This document shows positions 44,694 to 55,187 of a stretch of DNA of 64,000 nt, piece by piece. Source of the stretch: Proteles cristata cristata (Eukaryota; Chordata; Mammalia; Carnivora; Hyaenidae); contig JAESUZ010003887.1 in NCBI GenBank assembly GCA_017311185.1, forward strand, positions 124,001-188,000, read 5' to 3'. Position numbers and translations under genes: made by a program. Within the stretch, counting starts at the first letter, position 1, and each line of letters begins with the position of its first letter. A model generated the notes under the pieces. It ran no database searches. It saw only the letters and a list, made by a program, of their open reading frames with translations, and was not told the origin of the DNA.

Positions 44694-44930
44694 GGGGCGC
44701 CTGGGTGGCTTAGTCGGTTAAGTGTCCAACTTTTGCTTAGGTCATGATCTCATGGTTTGTGGGTTTGAGCCCCGCGCCAGGCTCTGTGCTGACTGCCAGC
44801 TCAGAGCCTGAAGCCTGTTTCAGTCTGTGACTCCCTCTCTTTCTGACCCTCCCCTACCTCTCTCTGACCCTCCCCTGCTCATGCTGTCTCTCTCTCTCTC
44901 TCCTAGAAATAAATGAAACATTAAAAAAAA
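44694..44930 (+). mobile_element. Young felid SINE subfamily with duplicated CT tract
   Basis: Young-type body and 3' end. The CTGACCCTCCCCT block occurs twice (about 44841 and 44864), lengthening the element. Perfect 16-bp target duplication TAAAGTGAAAAGGGCA at 44678-44693 and 44931-44946. Confidence 0.97.
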
Positions 44931-45169
44931 TAAAGTGAAAAGGGCAAATATTTATTCAAGGAAGAGATACTAATTATGAAGCTGTATTATGAGCTTGTTA
45001 GCACAGTACAGACTATGTAGCAAAAAGTATTCCATGACCTTGGCTTCAATATTGCATGAGCTAATTCTTCATCCCCAAAGTGCTGGAGAACTAAGCGAGG
45101 GAACTTTTGTATAATTTACCCATTCTTCTTTGCATCTAATTAAGTGCCTTGCTCTTTTTCAGTTGTGAT

Positions 45170-45630
45170 TTTAAAAAAATTTTTTTAAATGTTTATTCAT
45201 TTTTGACAGAGCGTTAGTGGGGGAGGGGCAGAGAGAGAGGGAGACAGAATCTGAAGCAGGCTCCAGGCTCTGAGCTGTCAGCACAGAGCCTGATGCAGAG
45301 CTGGAACCCACAAATCTGATCATAGTTCTTTTTTTTTTTTTAATTTTTTTTTAATGTTTTATTTATTTCTAGGAGAGAGAGACAGCGTGAACGGGGGAGG
45401 GTCAGAGAGAGAGGGAGTCACAGACTGAAACAGGCTCCAGGCTCTAAGCTGGCAGTCAGCACAGAGCCCGACGCGGGGCTCGAACCCACGAACCGCGAGA
45501 TCATGACCTAAGCGAAAGTCGGACGCTTAACCGACTAAGCCACCCAGGCGCCCCTGATCATAGTTCTGATTTCAGATCATGACCTGAGCCGAAGCTGGAC
45601 ACCCAACCTACTGAGCCACCCAGGCTCCCC
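45170..45630 (-). mobile_element. Older felid SINE, split by a young SINE
   Basis: Reverse orientation. The 3' part lies at 45170-45329 and the head at 45568-45630 (ending CTGAGCCACCCAGGCTCCCC). Between them is the younger SINE 45330-45554. Its own target duplication is not clear. Confidence 0.93.
45330..45554 (-). mobile_element. Young felid SINE nested in an older SINE
   Basis: Near-consensus copy in reverse orientation with TTTCTAGGAGAGAGAGACAG and a CpG-rich head (GGACGCTTAACCGACTAAGC). Perfect 13-bp target duplication TGATCATAGTTCT at 45317-45329 and 45555-45567. Over the last about 125 bp it differs from the copy at 50105-50343 at only one position by eye. Confidence 0.97.
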
Positions 45631-46347
45631 TCTGTTGTATTTTGATAGCTGGGACTTCGCTGGTGTCATAGCTGAACTGACCTGGAGTTTTTAACCTGCT
45701 TTTTTTTTCCCCCTTATAAGAAAAAGCATCCTCCAACAGTCCCACATACTGTTCCCTTCTCAGGTGGTTTGAGGTTTTCCGAAGGTGGTTTTATGTGACA
45801 TTCCACAACTACTAGTTGAAATCCATTAACTTCCAAATGATAAGCACAGTTCTTCCATCTCCACCTCACTAGTATCAAGGTTAGTACAGACCAACTGCAT
45901 TGAGCTGTTCCCCATGGATAGACACCTTAAAGTTCCTCCAATTCCCTCCCAGAGGGTCCTTAACTGTTTCATCTTCTTGGTGGAGGCTGGTGACACTGAC
46001 AGTTGAACCTGTCAGATTCCAGCAGAGAGGGAGAATAAGAAGTCCTTTTGCATGTGTTTGGCTGCCTGACCTGGGGCAGTTTCTGTGGCAAATTTAACCT
46101 TCTTAGTTGGAAAGGTGCACTTTGCATCAGCCTCATGAATACATCATGTTCCCTCATCAACCTCGCTAATGAGATTGAGGCGAAGTGAGCACGGATGCCA
46201 TATTCAGTTAACCAGGCAGGCAATGTTCCAAATATTCAAATGTTCCAACTTTATCAACAGTATATAGAGGTGATGACAGACACTGGGTCATTTCCCTTCC
46301 CTTGAGTCACTGTAGACAGAATCCCTTTGTATTGTAAGCACACAAAA
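45631..46347. other. Single-copy-like DNA, possible but unproven pseudogene
   Basis: No repeat is recognised. On the minus strand several partly protein-like frames overlap at 46223-45900, but they break repeatedly and I recognise no protein. No clear poly-A tail or target duplication supports a processed pseudogene. Confidence 0.4.
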
Positions 46348-46360
46348 AATGCAGGATTTT

Positions 46361-46525
46361 GGGGGCGCCTGGGTGGCTTAGTCGGTTGGGTGTCCGACTT
46401 TGGCTCAGGTCATGATCTCATAGTTGGTGGGTTCGAGTCTCACATCAGCTCTGGGCTGACGGCTCAGAGCCTGGAGCCTGCTTCAGATTCTATGTCTCTC
46501 TCTCTCTCTGACCCATCCCTGCTCA

Positions 46526-46561
<36 letters not shown>

Positions 46562-46592
46562 AAAAATGAATAAACGTTAAAAACATTTTTTT
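46361..46592 (+). mobile_element. Felid-type tRNA-derived SINE
   Basis: Head GGGGGCGCCTGGGTGGCTTA, body CTGACGGCTCAGAGCCTGGA, long CT tract and older-type CTCAAAAATGAATAAACG end. Target duplication AATGCAGGATTTT at 46348-46360 and 46593-46605. Confidence 0.96.
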
Positions 46593-46605
46593 AATGCAGG
46601 ATTTT

Positions 46606-47187
46606 TCATCAATCAACCTGGGTCTTTAGTTGAACTCACTGACATTTTCTGAAGGTGGCCTCTTGGGAAAGTTTTGTCAGATAATGTAATTATTTGTTTG
46701 TTTCATGACAAATGCTGAGGTCATCCTGGTGGCCTTTGGTATCCGGCATAGATTCACAAACAACCACTGATTTGTGAGATCCAGAAAACCTGATCTCTCT
46801 CCATCAGGCTTTGGGTACTCCAGGGGTCCAAACAACACATGACATCCTGCCAACTGACACAGACATTGTGGTTTTCAGAAATTTCTATTTATAGTCACGC
46901 AGCCAGAGTTAACTGAATTAAAATCTGTAATGAAGCTTTTGTTGCATGCAATAAAGTATTTCAGCATGGCAGTATACCTTTCCTTTCATTGCTCTGTTTG
47001 TGAACTGACTTTTAAAAATGTTTAAGCCTTTGAAAAAATACTTTGTGGATCATGTCCTGGAGTGGTATTGAAAATTTGTAATTAAATTTTCTATATTTTA
47101 GTTATTTGAAAGAATCAGTTAGGAGACTTAAATCAAAATACAGAACACTTTAAGTTTTAGCAAAAGAAAGAAAGAACCCACAATGGT
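46606..47187. other. Single-copy-like AT-rich DNA, no gene seen
   Basis: No named repeat or coding region is recognised. Confidence 0.45.
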
Positions 47188-47411
47188 TTATTTTTTTTAA
47201 TTAAAAAAAAAGTTTATTTATTTCTGAGAGACAGAGAGCGACAGAAAACGAGCAGGGGAGGGTCAGAGAGAGAGGGATACAGAATCTGAAGCAGGCTACA
47301 GGCCCTGAGCTGTCAGCACAGAGCCTGATGCCATGCTCAAACCCACAAACCATGAGATTGTAACCTGAGCCAAGGTCAGACGCTTAACCAACTGAGCCAC
47401 CCAGGTGCCCC
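47188..47411 (-). mobile_element. Felid-type tRNA-derived SINE
   Basis: Reverse orientation; tail TTTATTTATTTCTGAGAGAC, body CTGAAGCAGGCTACAGGCCC, head ACTGAGCCACCCAGGTGCCC. Target duplication not identified. Confidence 0.93.
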
Positions 47412-48923
47412 TCAAATAAAGCTTGTACACAGGATGAAATTGAAATTTATCCTTACAAAAGCAAGAGAAGAAATGCACCTACCAGCATGGCTACAATAAC
47501 AAAAACACAAAGTGACAACACCAAGTGCTGATGACGATGTGGAGAAATTGAATAGCTCAAATATTTCTAGAGGAAATGACAGCTCGGTACACAAGATTCC
47601 GTTTCTTTATCCCTTTTATTGAAAGATAATGATAGATTCACAGAAAGTTGCAACAAACACGGGCAGGGATGTTCTGTGCCTCTGGCAGCCGTTGTCCCTC
47701 AATGGCAACGTGTTAAATACCTATAGCACAATATCAAAACCAGGAAATTGTCCTTGATACAAAGCACAGCACTTAGGTTTCTGCAGTTTCACAACTGTTC
47801 ATTTGCGTGTCTAGTTTTATGCAACTGTACCACACGTGGAGCTTCATGGAACCACCATCGTAATCAAGATACAGACCTATTACCTCAGCAGGAGGCTGCC
47901 TGGTGCCATTCCTTCAGAGTCACACCTGCTCTGTCACCCCCATTCCTAATCCCCGGCAAGCATTATAATTTTGTGATTTCAAGAATATTCTAGAATATTA
48001 TATAACCAGTTTACAATGTGTAATCTTTTGAAATTGACTTTTCTCACTCAGTATAATTCCCCTCTTGTGGGCGTCAGTAGTTAGCTCCTTTTTATTACTG
48101 GTCTTGTATGTCTTGTATGTATTGTAAGTTGTTCAACTTTTTACCCACTGCAGGACACCTGGGTTGATTCTAGGGTCTGGTGAATTTGAATAAAACTGCT
48201 ATGAACATTTGTGAACAGGTTTTTGCGTGAACGTAATTTTTATTTTCCTGAAAGATAAATTCCCTAGCGTACAATGACTAGGTCATACGGTAACTGCATA
48301 TTTCATTTCAAAAGAAATTGCCAGACTCATTTCCAAAGCAGTTGTACCATTTTGCATTCCTGCCAGCAATGTAGGAAAACCTAGTTTCTCTTTATCCCAC
48401 TCAGTAAGTGATGGTGTCAACATTTTTAATTTTAATCCTTTTGACAGGTGCATAGTAATAACCCATTATGGTTTTAATTGGCACACATCTTATGGCTAAT
48501 GAGGGTGTGTATCTTTTCAAGTGTTTATTTACCATCCATGTATCCCCTTCAATGAAGTATATGTCCATGTATTTTGTCCATTTCCTAACTGGAGTGATAT
48601 TTCTCTTGTACTGCCGGGTGCTGAGAGTTATTTATATATTCTTCCTACAAAAACTTTGTTGAATACGTGGTTTGAAAATATTTTCCCCCACCCTGTTTCT
48701 TACCTTTTCATTTTCTAAAGAGGGTCTTTGGCAGAAAAAATGTTTTTAATACTGTTGAGGTCCAATTCATCCATTTTCCCCTTTATAGATCAGGCTTTAG
48801 TGTCAAGTCTGAGAACTCTTTGTCTCCCTCAGGTCCCAAAGCCATTGTTTTTTTTTTTTTTTTTTTCTTTCCTAAGAGTTTTATGGTTTCATATTTTACA
48901 TTGAAAACCACGATATATTTTGG

Positions 48924-49155
48924 TTTTATTTTTAATTTTTTAATGTTTTATTTATTTCTGAGAGAGTGAGACAGACAGACAGCATGAGCAGGGGAGGGTC
49001 AGAGAAAGAGGGAGACATAGAATCTGAAGCAGGCTGCAGGCTCTGAGCTGGCTGTCAGCACAGAGCCCGTTGCGAGGCTCGAACCCACGAACCGTGAGAT
49101 CCTGACCTGAGCCGAAGTCAGAGGCTTAACCGACAGAGCCACCTAGGCACCCCAG
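48924..49155 (-). mobile_element. Felid-type tRNA-derived SINE
   Basis: Reverse orientation, fairly well preserved. 16-bp target duplication CCACGATATATTTTGG at 48908-48923 and 49156-49171, inside the L1M. Confidence 0.96.
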
Positions 49156-49486
49156 CCACGATATATTTTGGGTTAATTTTTGTAAAAAGTGTGAAATTTA
49201 GGCCAAGATTAATTTTACTTTTGCCTACGTATACCACGTGCCCCAGTATCATGTGTTGAAAAGGTCATTTTTTCTCTACTGGATTACCTTTGCACTTTGG
49301 TCAAAAATCACCCAGGCACACTTGTGTGCATCCATTCCTGGGTTTTGCATTCCGTATCACTGGTCTGTGCCTTGCAATCCACTAATACCACACAATCTTG
49401 ATTACTGTATCTGTGTAGCCAGACTTCCCAGGTTGAGTGATTCCTCCCACTTTATTTTTCTTGTTTTTTTTTCAAAATTGTTTTAG

Positions 49487-50075
49487 CTATCCTATGTCCT
49501 CTCCTTTCCATATAAATTTTAGGATAAGCTTGTGTGTGTTTACAAAACACCTTGCAGAGAATTGGATGAGAATTGCATTAAACCTATAGATCACTTTGGA
49601 GAGAATTGACATCTGTACTATGTTGAGTCTTCCAATGCAGGAATATGGGATCTCTCTCCATTTACTTGGGTCTTCTGTGATTTCCATCATCAGCATTTTG
49701 TAATTTTTAGCACACAGTTCCTTCACCTGTTTTGTTGGATTTATACCAGGGTATCCCATTTTCCTTGGAGGGATTAGAAATGGTACTGTTTTCAAATTTG
49801 GTTTTCACAGGTTTGTTGTTTATAAATAAAAAAAAAGCTATTGATTTTTGTGAGTTTCCCCTTATAATTTGTAACCTTACTGAACCCACTTATTCAGGTA
49901 TAAAAAATTTCTCTGGATTATCTATATGGACCCTTATGTCACTTGCAAATTGGGATGGTCTTATCATTTCTATTCCAATGTAGATGTCTTTTATTTCCTT
50001 ATCAAGATTTAATTTGAAACTTCTATAATTCTGTTTGCAAATATGCTGATTTGTTTGAAGAATCACTGAATGCAA
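49487..50075 (-). pseudogene. Decayed L1 ORF2 reverse-transcriptase segment
   Basis: Three overlapping minus-strand frames (50075-49890, 49889-49707, 49795-49487) carry successive pieces of the L1 RT domain, from the catalytic-motif region to the segment ending 'KFIWKG'. The palm motif that reads F/Y-A-D-D in active L1 is F-A-S-D here (codons at 49949-49938), so one metal-binding aspartate is lost. Frameshifts separate the pieces. The protein cannot be functional. Confidence 0.85.
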
Positions 50076-50086
50076 CTCCTATTTTT

Positions 50087-50572
50087 TTTCTATTTTATTT
50101 TTTATTATTTTTATTATTTTTATTTTTTTAAAAATATTTTTATTTCTAGGGGAGAGAGGAAGAGAGAGAGACAGCGTGAGCAGGGGAGGGTCAGAGAGAG
50201 AGGGAGTCACAGACTGAAACAGGCTCCAGGCTCTGAGCTGGCAGTCAGCACAGAGCCCGACGCGGGGCTCGAACCCACGAACCGCGAGATCATGACCTAA
50301 GCGAAAGTCGGACGCTTAACCGACTAAGCCACCCAGGCGCCCCTCTATTTTATTTTTTAAAAATATTTATTTATTTATTTATTTTGAGAGAGAGAGAGAG
50401 AGAGAGCAAACATAAGTGGGGGAAGGGCAGAGAGAGAGAGAGAGATAGAGAGAGAGAATCCCAAGCAGGCTCTGCACTGACAGCCCAGAGCCTGAGATGG
50501 GGCTCCATTTCATGAAACGTGAGCTGAAATCAAGATTCGGACATAAAGCCAGCTGAGGCACCCAGCACCCCA
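50087..50572 (-). mobile_element. Older felid SINE, split in its tail by a young SINE
   Basis: Reverse orientation. Body at about 50360-50572 with GA-rich low complexity and a degraded head (AGGCACCCAGCACCC). Target duplication CAACTCCTATTTTT (50073-50086) recurs as CAACTCCTGTTTTT (50573-50586), flanking both nested SINEs. Confidence 0.93.
50105..50343 (-). mobile_element. Young felid SINE nested in the older SINE tail
   Basis: Near-consensus, CpG-rich copy: CACGAACCGCGAGATCATGA and GTCGGACGCTTAACCGACTA. Perfect 16-bp target duplication TCTATTTTATTTTTTA at 50089-50104 and 50344-50359. Confidence 0.97.
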
Positions 50573-50590
50573 CAACTCCTGTTTTTAAAT

Positions 50591-52061
50591 GGACACATTT
50601 ACTACCTATTTTAGAAAGCATTGAAATTGTGAAGGCCTACAGTGCTGAAGCATTTAAATTTAGTGACATAGTCAAAAGCTTCAGATAATTGATTTAATCA
50701 ATTTAGCCTCAGATAAATATTTGTTGAAGGAAGGTAAGCACTAGAGAGACAACAAAACATATTTGAAAATATTTGTGGGTGATATTATGCATTTTAATTT
50801 CAAAAACGAAAGTTCAGAATAGCCAACATTTAACAGATGTGCTCGGATCTTCCGCAATATCTCACCACCTCTAGAGAGTTTATTTTCACAATTAAAGCTA
50901 TGACGGCCAACAGAGGAGTCAACTGAGCTATCTGTTCCAAGTTCATTATCATAATATACAACTTTGACTGCAGGCTAAGTATTGGAAATAATATCATATT
51001 GAGATAAATACTTTTTTTCTGAAAAATACAGTGTCAGATAATAGTTAAGAAACTGGTTAACAGCTCTGAGTATATACCCAGACTATTATTCTCTTTGTTA
51101 TTTTTCAGTGTTCAGTTGTCAGTATAAAGCTTTTATTCTGCTTTCATGTAAATGCGTTTGATTTTTTTTTTTTTTAGAAAATCTGTCATTTTAATAAGTT
51201 TAAAGTAGAACAATTTTAGGTCCACCAGTTTAACAAAAGTCAACATCGGTCAATATACATTTCAAAAAGTTATAGAATTTTAACTATTTTTAATATCTCC
51301 TTTTACTCTATAAAAGAGTGCTGGTCTGGACATTACATTGCCAGTGACTGCCTTTGGTATGACTCAACTTTGAAGTCACAGATACGTTCAGCATTTTGAC
51401 ATTGTAAGGCAGCACCGCTCTTATAAGGACAAGGGTGAGGGATTACCTGGTGAGAAAGTGGGTTGGATGGCCAGGGCAGTCCCAGTGGAAGAGCAATTAA
51501 GGGCCACACACATCAGAGGGAGCAGGCCTGGAGGTTGTGCTCTGAGAGCCAAAACCTTCTGCACTTGTAACACAGAGAGGTGTGCTATGCAACACAGTAA
51601 CGCTGCTGGTGGAGGGTAGCAGCCTTGTGCAGAATTACAATACAAGATGACACATCTAAAGGCAATGGGAAACAAGTTCATTGGACTGGGTGAAGATGCT
51701 GGGGGTGGGGGGGGGAGTGTCCCAAAATCTGTTTCTGGGCTTTTCTCTTTAGTAACAGTGGTGACCGACTAAGTGGGTATGTATCCTGTCCCCAGTGCAC
51801 CTCCAGGGAAGAAAAATCTGAGGCTGCACCCGCCCCCGTGATGCCCCATGATAGTTAGCCAGTGTATGCAAAGAGGGGGTCACCACCCGCTATCAGCCTG
51901 GAGTGTTCTTCGAGGAGATTACTTAAGAATCCTCTGTCCCTGTGTCCAGCCAAAGCGAAGATAGGGCAGATCCCACTTGCACTGAAGACACTAGCTTAGA
52001 GGAAAATAGACACAGGGATGTTGAAACGAAGAACCCTATTACTAGAATTCTATTTAGTAGA
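50591..52061. other. Single-copy-like DNA, no gene seen
   Basis: AT-rich to 51400, then mixed. A poly-T run lies at about 51162-51175 and a G-run (GGGGGTGGGGGGGGGAG) at about 51700-51717. No gene or named repeat is recognised. Confidence 0.45.
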
Positions 52062-52510
52062 CTGGGGAGGTACATCGGTTTCCTGGGGCTGCTGTAAGAA
52101 AGGGCCACACCCTGGGTGCCTCAGCACAACAGAAATGTACTCTCTCACCGTTCTGGAGGCCTAGAATCCAAAGGCAGAGCATTGCCAGCTCTGTGTTTTC
52201 TAGAAAGCCTCTGGAGGAGGAGGGGCCTTCCTTGCCGGTTTCCATGCCCGGAAGCCCCTAACATTCCTTAGCTTATGGCAAGCCACTGCCTCTGATTTCA
52301 CAGGGCCTTCTTCCCTCTGTCTCCTTTCCTCTTCTTATAGGGACACTAGTCATATTGAATGAAGGGCCCACCCTACTCCAGGATGACTTCATCTTCACAT
52401 ACATCTTAATTACATCCACAAAGACTGTGTATCTGAATAAGGTCACATTCACAAGTACCAGGGTTGATACTCCAGCAATACCTTTCGGGAGGACAGAATC
52501 CAACCCAGAA
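52062..52510 (-). mobile_element. MLT1-type MaLR LTR
   Basis: Antisense solo LTR, nearly complete: TTCCTGGGGCTGCTGTAAGA, 'actctctcaccgttctggaggcc', TCCTCTTCTTATAGGGACAC, 'aataaggtcacattcacaag' and the 5' end 'ggaggacagaatccaaccca'. No internal region. Confidence 0.9.
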
Positions 52511-53843
52511 CAGAGAGGTTAACAGATTTCACAGCTGTACTCCCAGTCAAAATTTTTGAAGAGACCCGGTCAGCGAAGGGGGAGAATAAGTGTTACTCTC
52601 AGATTATGGGAAACTTTAGACATCTTAGAGAACCAGGCATGTAAACTCAATACAAAGAGAAATTTAGAAATCGGGGAAAAAACGTTTGGTGAATTTGTGT
52701 TAGCCAGAAACATTGCAACAGAATAATCTCCTCAGATCTCTTAGTGGAACCTATTATAAAACAAAGTTTCTCATTTCTGGAAGAGATTTTGAATATGCAT
52801 ACTCTGCTGTTAGCAAGAGATACCACCGAAGCCCAGTTAAGATAAAAATGACACTATGTGCTCACGGATGCCATTTGAAATACTTCATACTATTACTGGC
52901 CCCAGTGAAAATTAAATGCAAGCCCAGTCATATCTCCACAGAATCAGGAACCTGGTGGTCTTTCTTCAGGAAATTTCCCTAGGAGCCATGAAGTAGTTCA
53001 TATAAATATGCTGACATCTTTCAACAGCTGGAAGTACTCATTCTGGGTGTTAACACAGCAGGGAACAATCAGAACTAGAAGAAGAATAAGTGATTGACAT
53101 GCTGACACACTGCTGTAAGAATTGCAATGGGGAACAATTACATCGCTCAAAGAACCCTTCACAATCGGATAGGAAGGGAATTATGTCAGTGCTGAAAGAT
53201 TTCACAGCTGCACTCCCAAACAAACCTGGAAATGCACATTATAGGTACTGGAAACAAAGGAACCTATTATTTTGCTTTCTTTTGGATAAGTGGTAAAGTA
53301 CTAGGAGGTGGCAGAGAAGATAATTCTAAAGGGCAATTTAGCCTCCTGTCAGCACCTGGGTCTTTCCAGTTGTCATTTCCAAATGTATAACTACCTATCC
53401 ACAACAGCCTGGCGAGACTTTGTGTAGAAGGTGCGAATGAACTCCGTCTGATAATTCTGTCTCTGTGCCCGGAACGGTTATTTTACTATATTGATTTAGG
53501 GCTCAGGAAATTTCTAGCATCAGTTTGTAGTAAGACTTTTTGGTATATGGGTGGAAGAACAATTAAAAAAACAAATCCGACTTGGGAATAGTAGGTGGGT
53601 GGAACCAATTTGATCCCTTGATTTATAAAAGCTCCTAGGATCGTTGTGAATTTAAGTGACCTGATGTCCTGCTTCACTCCTCCCCACCCCCATGAAGATG
53701 GTGCACAGATGCACGCATCGTGCTTGGGTTGCTAAGCCCTTGTTTTTCACCTCTTAACCAAACTTCCTGTTCGGCTGTGTGATGCAGGGCTGGGACCCTG
53801 CAAATCACCTTTCTCCTTTGCCGGCTGGCTCCTTCCTAGGTTC
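52511..53843. other. Single-copy-like DNA, no gene seen
   Basis: No named repeat or coding region is recognised; frames (for example 52713-52982) have no domain. Confidence 0.45.
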
Positions 53844-53861
53844 TGCCACTAGGGGGCACTA
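53844..53861 (+). promoter_or_regulatory. CTCF-like binding motif
   Basis: TGCCACTAGGGGGCACTA agrees with the well-known CTCF core (CCASYAGRKGGCRS) at every core position. CTCF binds such sites to form insulators and chromatin-loop anchors. Whether the site is occupied is unknown. The surrounding DNA looks like an old unnamed interspersed repeat, which commonly carry such motifs. Confidence 0.6.
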
Positions 53862-54343
53862 GAAGGAGACTGGAAAGCTAAAGCTTCTCTCGTAGTTAAG
53901 AGTCTGGTTCTTTGGACTGTTATCCCAGTAACTAACTGTTCACACCAGCCAGTAGTAGTCGGTCCCAGGTCTTTCCGTACTGTCAGAACCAGCTTCGCCA
54001 TACTCGCTCGGAGCCACCAGCCAGGACGGCTGGTGCCCTTTCTTCAGATATTGGAGTCCTCATGCAAGGGATCAGATACCAGCAGCAAATGGGCAGCAGT
54101 CCCTGCTCAGAGCTGCGGAGGGACCAGCACCCTGTCAGAGCTTCTAGTAACCCAAATAACCTTCTCCCACCCAAAGGGTGCTGTTGCGACACACCCCCTC
54201 TGCCTTTCCTGCTCTCCAGTATCTGTCAGCCAATTCCTTATGCTCAGTTCTTTCTGCTAATTAGTGGGTGCTGAGTGTCTTTTCCTGACCAGACCTTGAC
54301 TAAAAGATGTCTCTATGTTTATACAATTTCTCTCTATACTGTT
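53862..54343. other. Probable old interspersed repeat, family not assigned
   Basis: The sequence 'ctcagttctttctgctaattagtgggtgctgagtgtcttttcctgacc' and the motif-rich stretch before it look like a mammalian LTR or DNA-element relic, but I cannot name it. No coding region. Confidence 0.4.
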
Positions 54344-54555
54344 TACTTAATGTTTATGTAATGAGAGAGAGGAGAGAGAGAGAGAGAGAGAGAGCAGAGG
54401 AGGGGCAGAGAAAGAGGGAGACACAGAATCTGAAGCAGGCTCCAGGCTCTGAGCTGTCAGCACAGAGCCTGATGTGGGTCTCGAACCCACGAATCATGAG
54501 ATCATGACCTGAGCTGAAGTTGCATGCTAAACCAATTGAGCCACCCAGGCGCCCC
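54344..54555 (-). mobile_element. Felid-type tRNA-derived SINE
   Basis: Reverse orientation with an expanded (GA)n at about 54363-54393, body GAAGCAGGCTCCAGGCTCTG and head ATTGAGCCACCCAGGCGCCC. Confidence 0.95.
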
Positions 54556-55089
54556 AACAGCCACTTTTTCGATCATGGCTTTGAAGCACACTTAGACTAT
54601 CTTTGATGACGTGGCTGTCCATTCCAAAACTCAATGAATGATTATCTTGACACAGCTGCAGTTAAATATTTGAGACACAAAGAAGTGGACATATTAATCT
54701 AGATTGGAGAAAAACTGCCATGATAAGAGAAAAGGCACTTTACTAACCGATAACCAGGGTGGATCAGTCCTTGAATAAACATGATGCTGTGGGAGATTTA
54801 CTCCTCAATTAGCTATAGCCAGACTATTCTGTGATTTAACCAAGAAAGGAAAAACAGATAGAATATGAGAAGCTTTGAACCAAGAACACCTTAGGAGCTT
54901 CTAGCGGCTTGTAAGATGCAGATTTAGTATCAACACGCCCTCACACGCATGCTTGTGAGACACTCAGTGAGCTATTTGAGTAGGAAGTTTTTACTCACAG
55001 AAAGAACTCACGTCAGCTCTGGGAGCCTGACTCAAAACAAATCTTTTTTAAAAAATATATTTTTTAATTCTGCCTTTTTTTGGGGGGGG
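54556..55089. other. Single-copy-like DNA, no gene seen
   Basis: No named repeat or exon is recognised. Confidence 0.45.
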
Positions 55090-55187
55090 TGTTAATGCTT
55101 ATTTTTGAGACACAGAGAGAGGGGGCGAGGGGAAGAGAGAGAGGGAGACAGAAGATCCGAAGCAGGACGGAGCCACCCAGGCGCCCC
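55090..55187 (-). mobile_element. Felid-type SINE with most of the body deleted
   Basis: Reverse orientation. The GA tract and GATCCGAAGCAGG join directly to ACGGAGCCACCCAGGCGCCC, so roughly 90 bp including the B box are absent. Confidence 0.9.

Larger units (their letters stand above)
47595..50590 (-). mobile_element. Large L1M LINE (3'UTR and ORF2), hit by three SINEs
   Basis: Antisense old L1. The 3'UTR at about 47595-48050 has AATCAAGATACAGACCTATT-type sequence. ORF2 C-terminal sequence follows ('aaactgctatgaacatttgtgaacagg', 'gttgtaccattttgcattcc'), then the RT region up to about 50075. SINEs at 48924 and 50087/50105 interrupt it. Frames are mostly destroyed. Confidence 0.85.

Noticed and set aside
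45900..46223. Possible processed pseudogene on the minus strand
   Set aside because: Frames break repeatedly, I recognise no parent protein, and there is no clear poly-A tail or target duplication.
51700..51717. G-run as a promoter or CpG island
   Set aside because: A short guanine homopolymer tract without CpG enrichment; no promoter evidence nearby.
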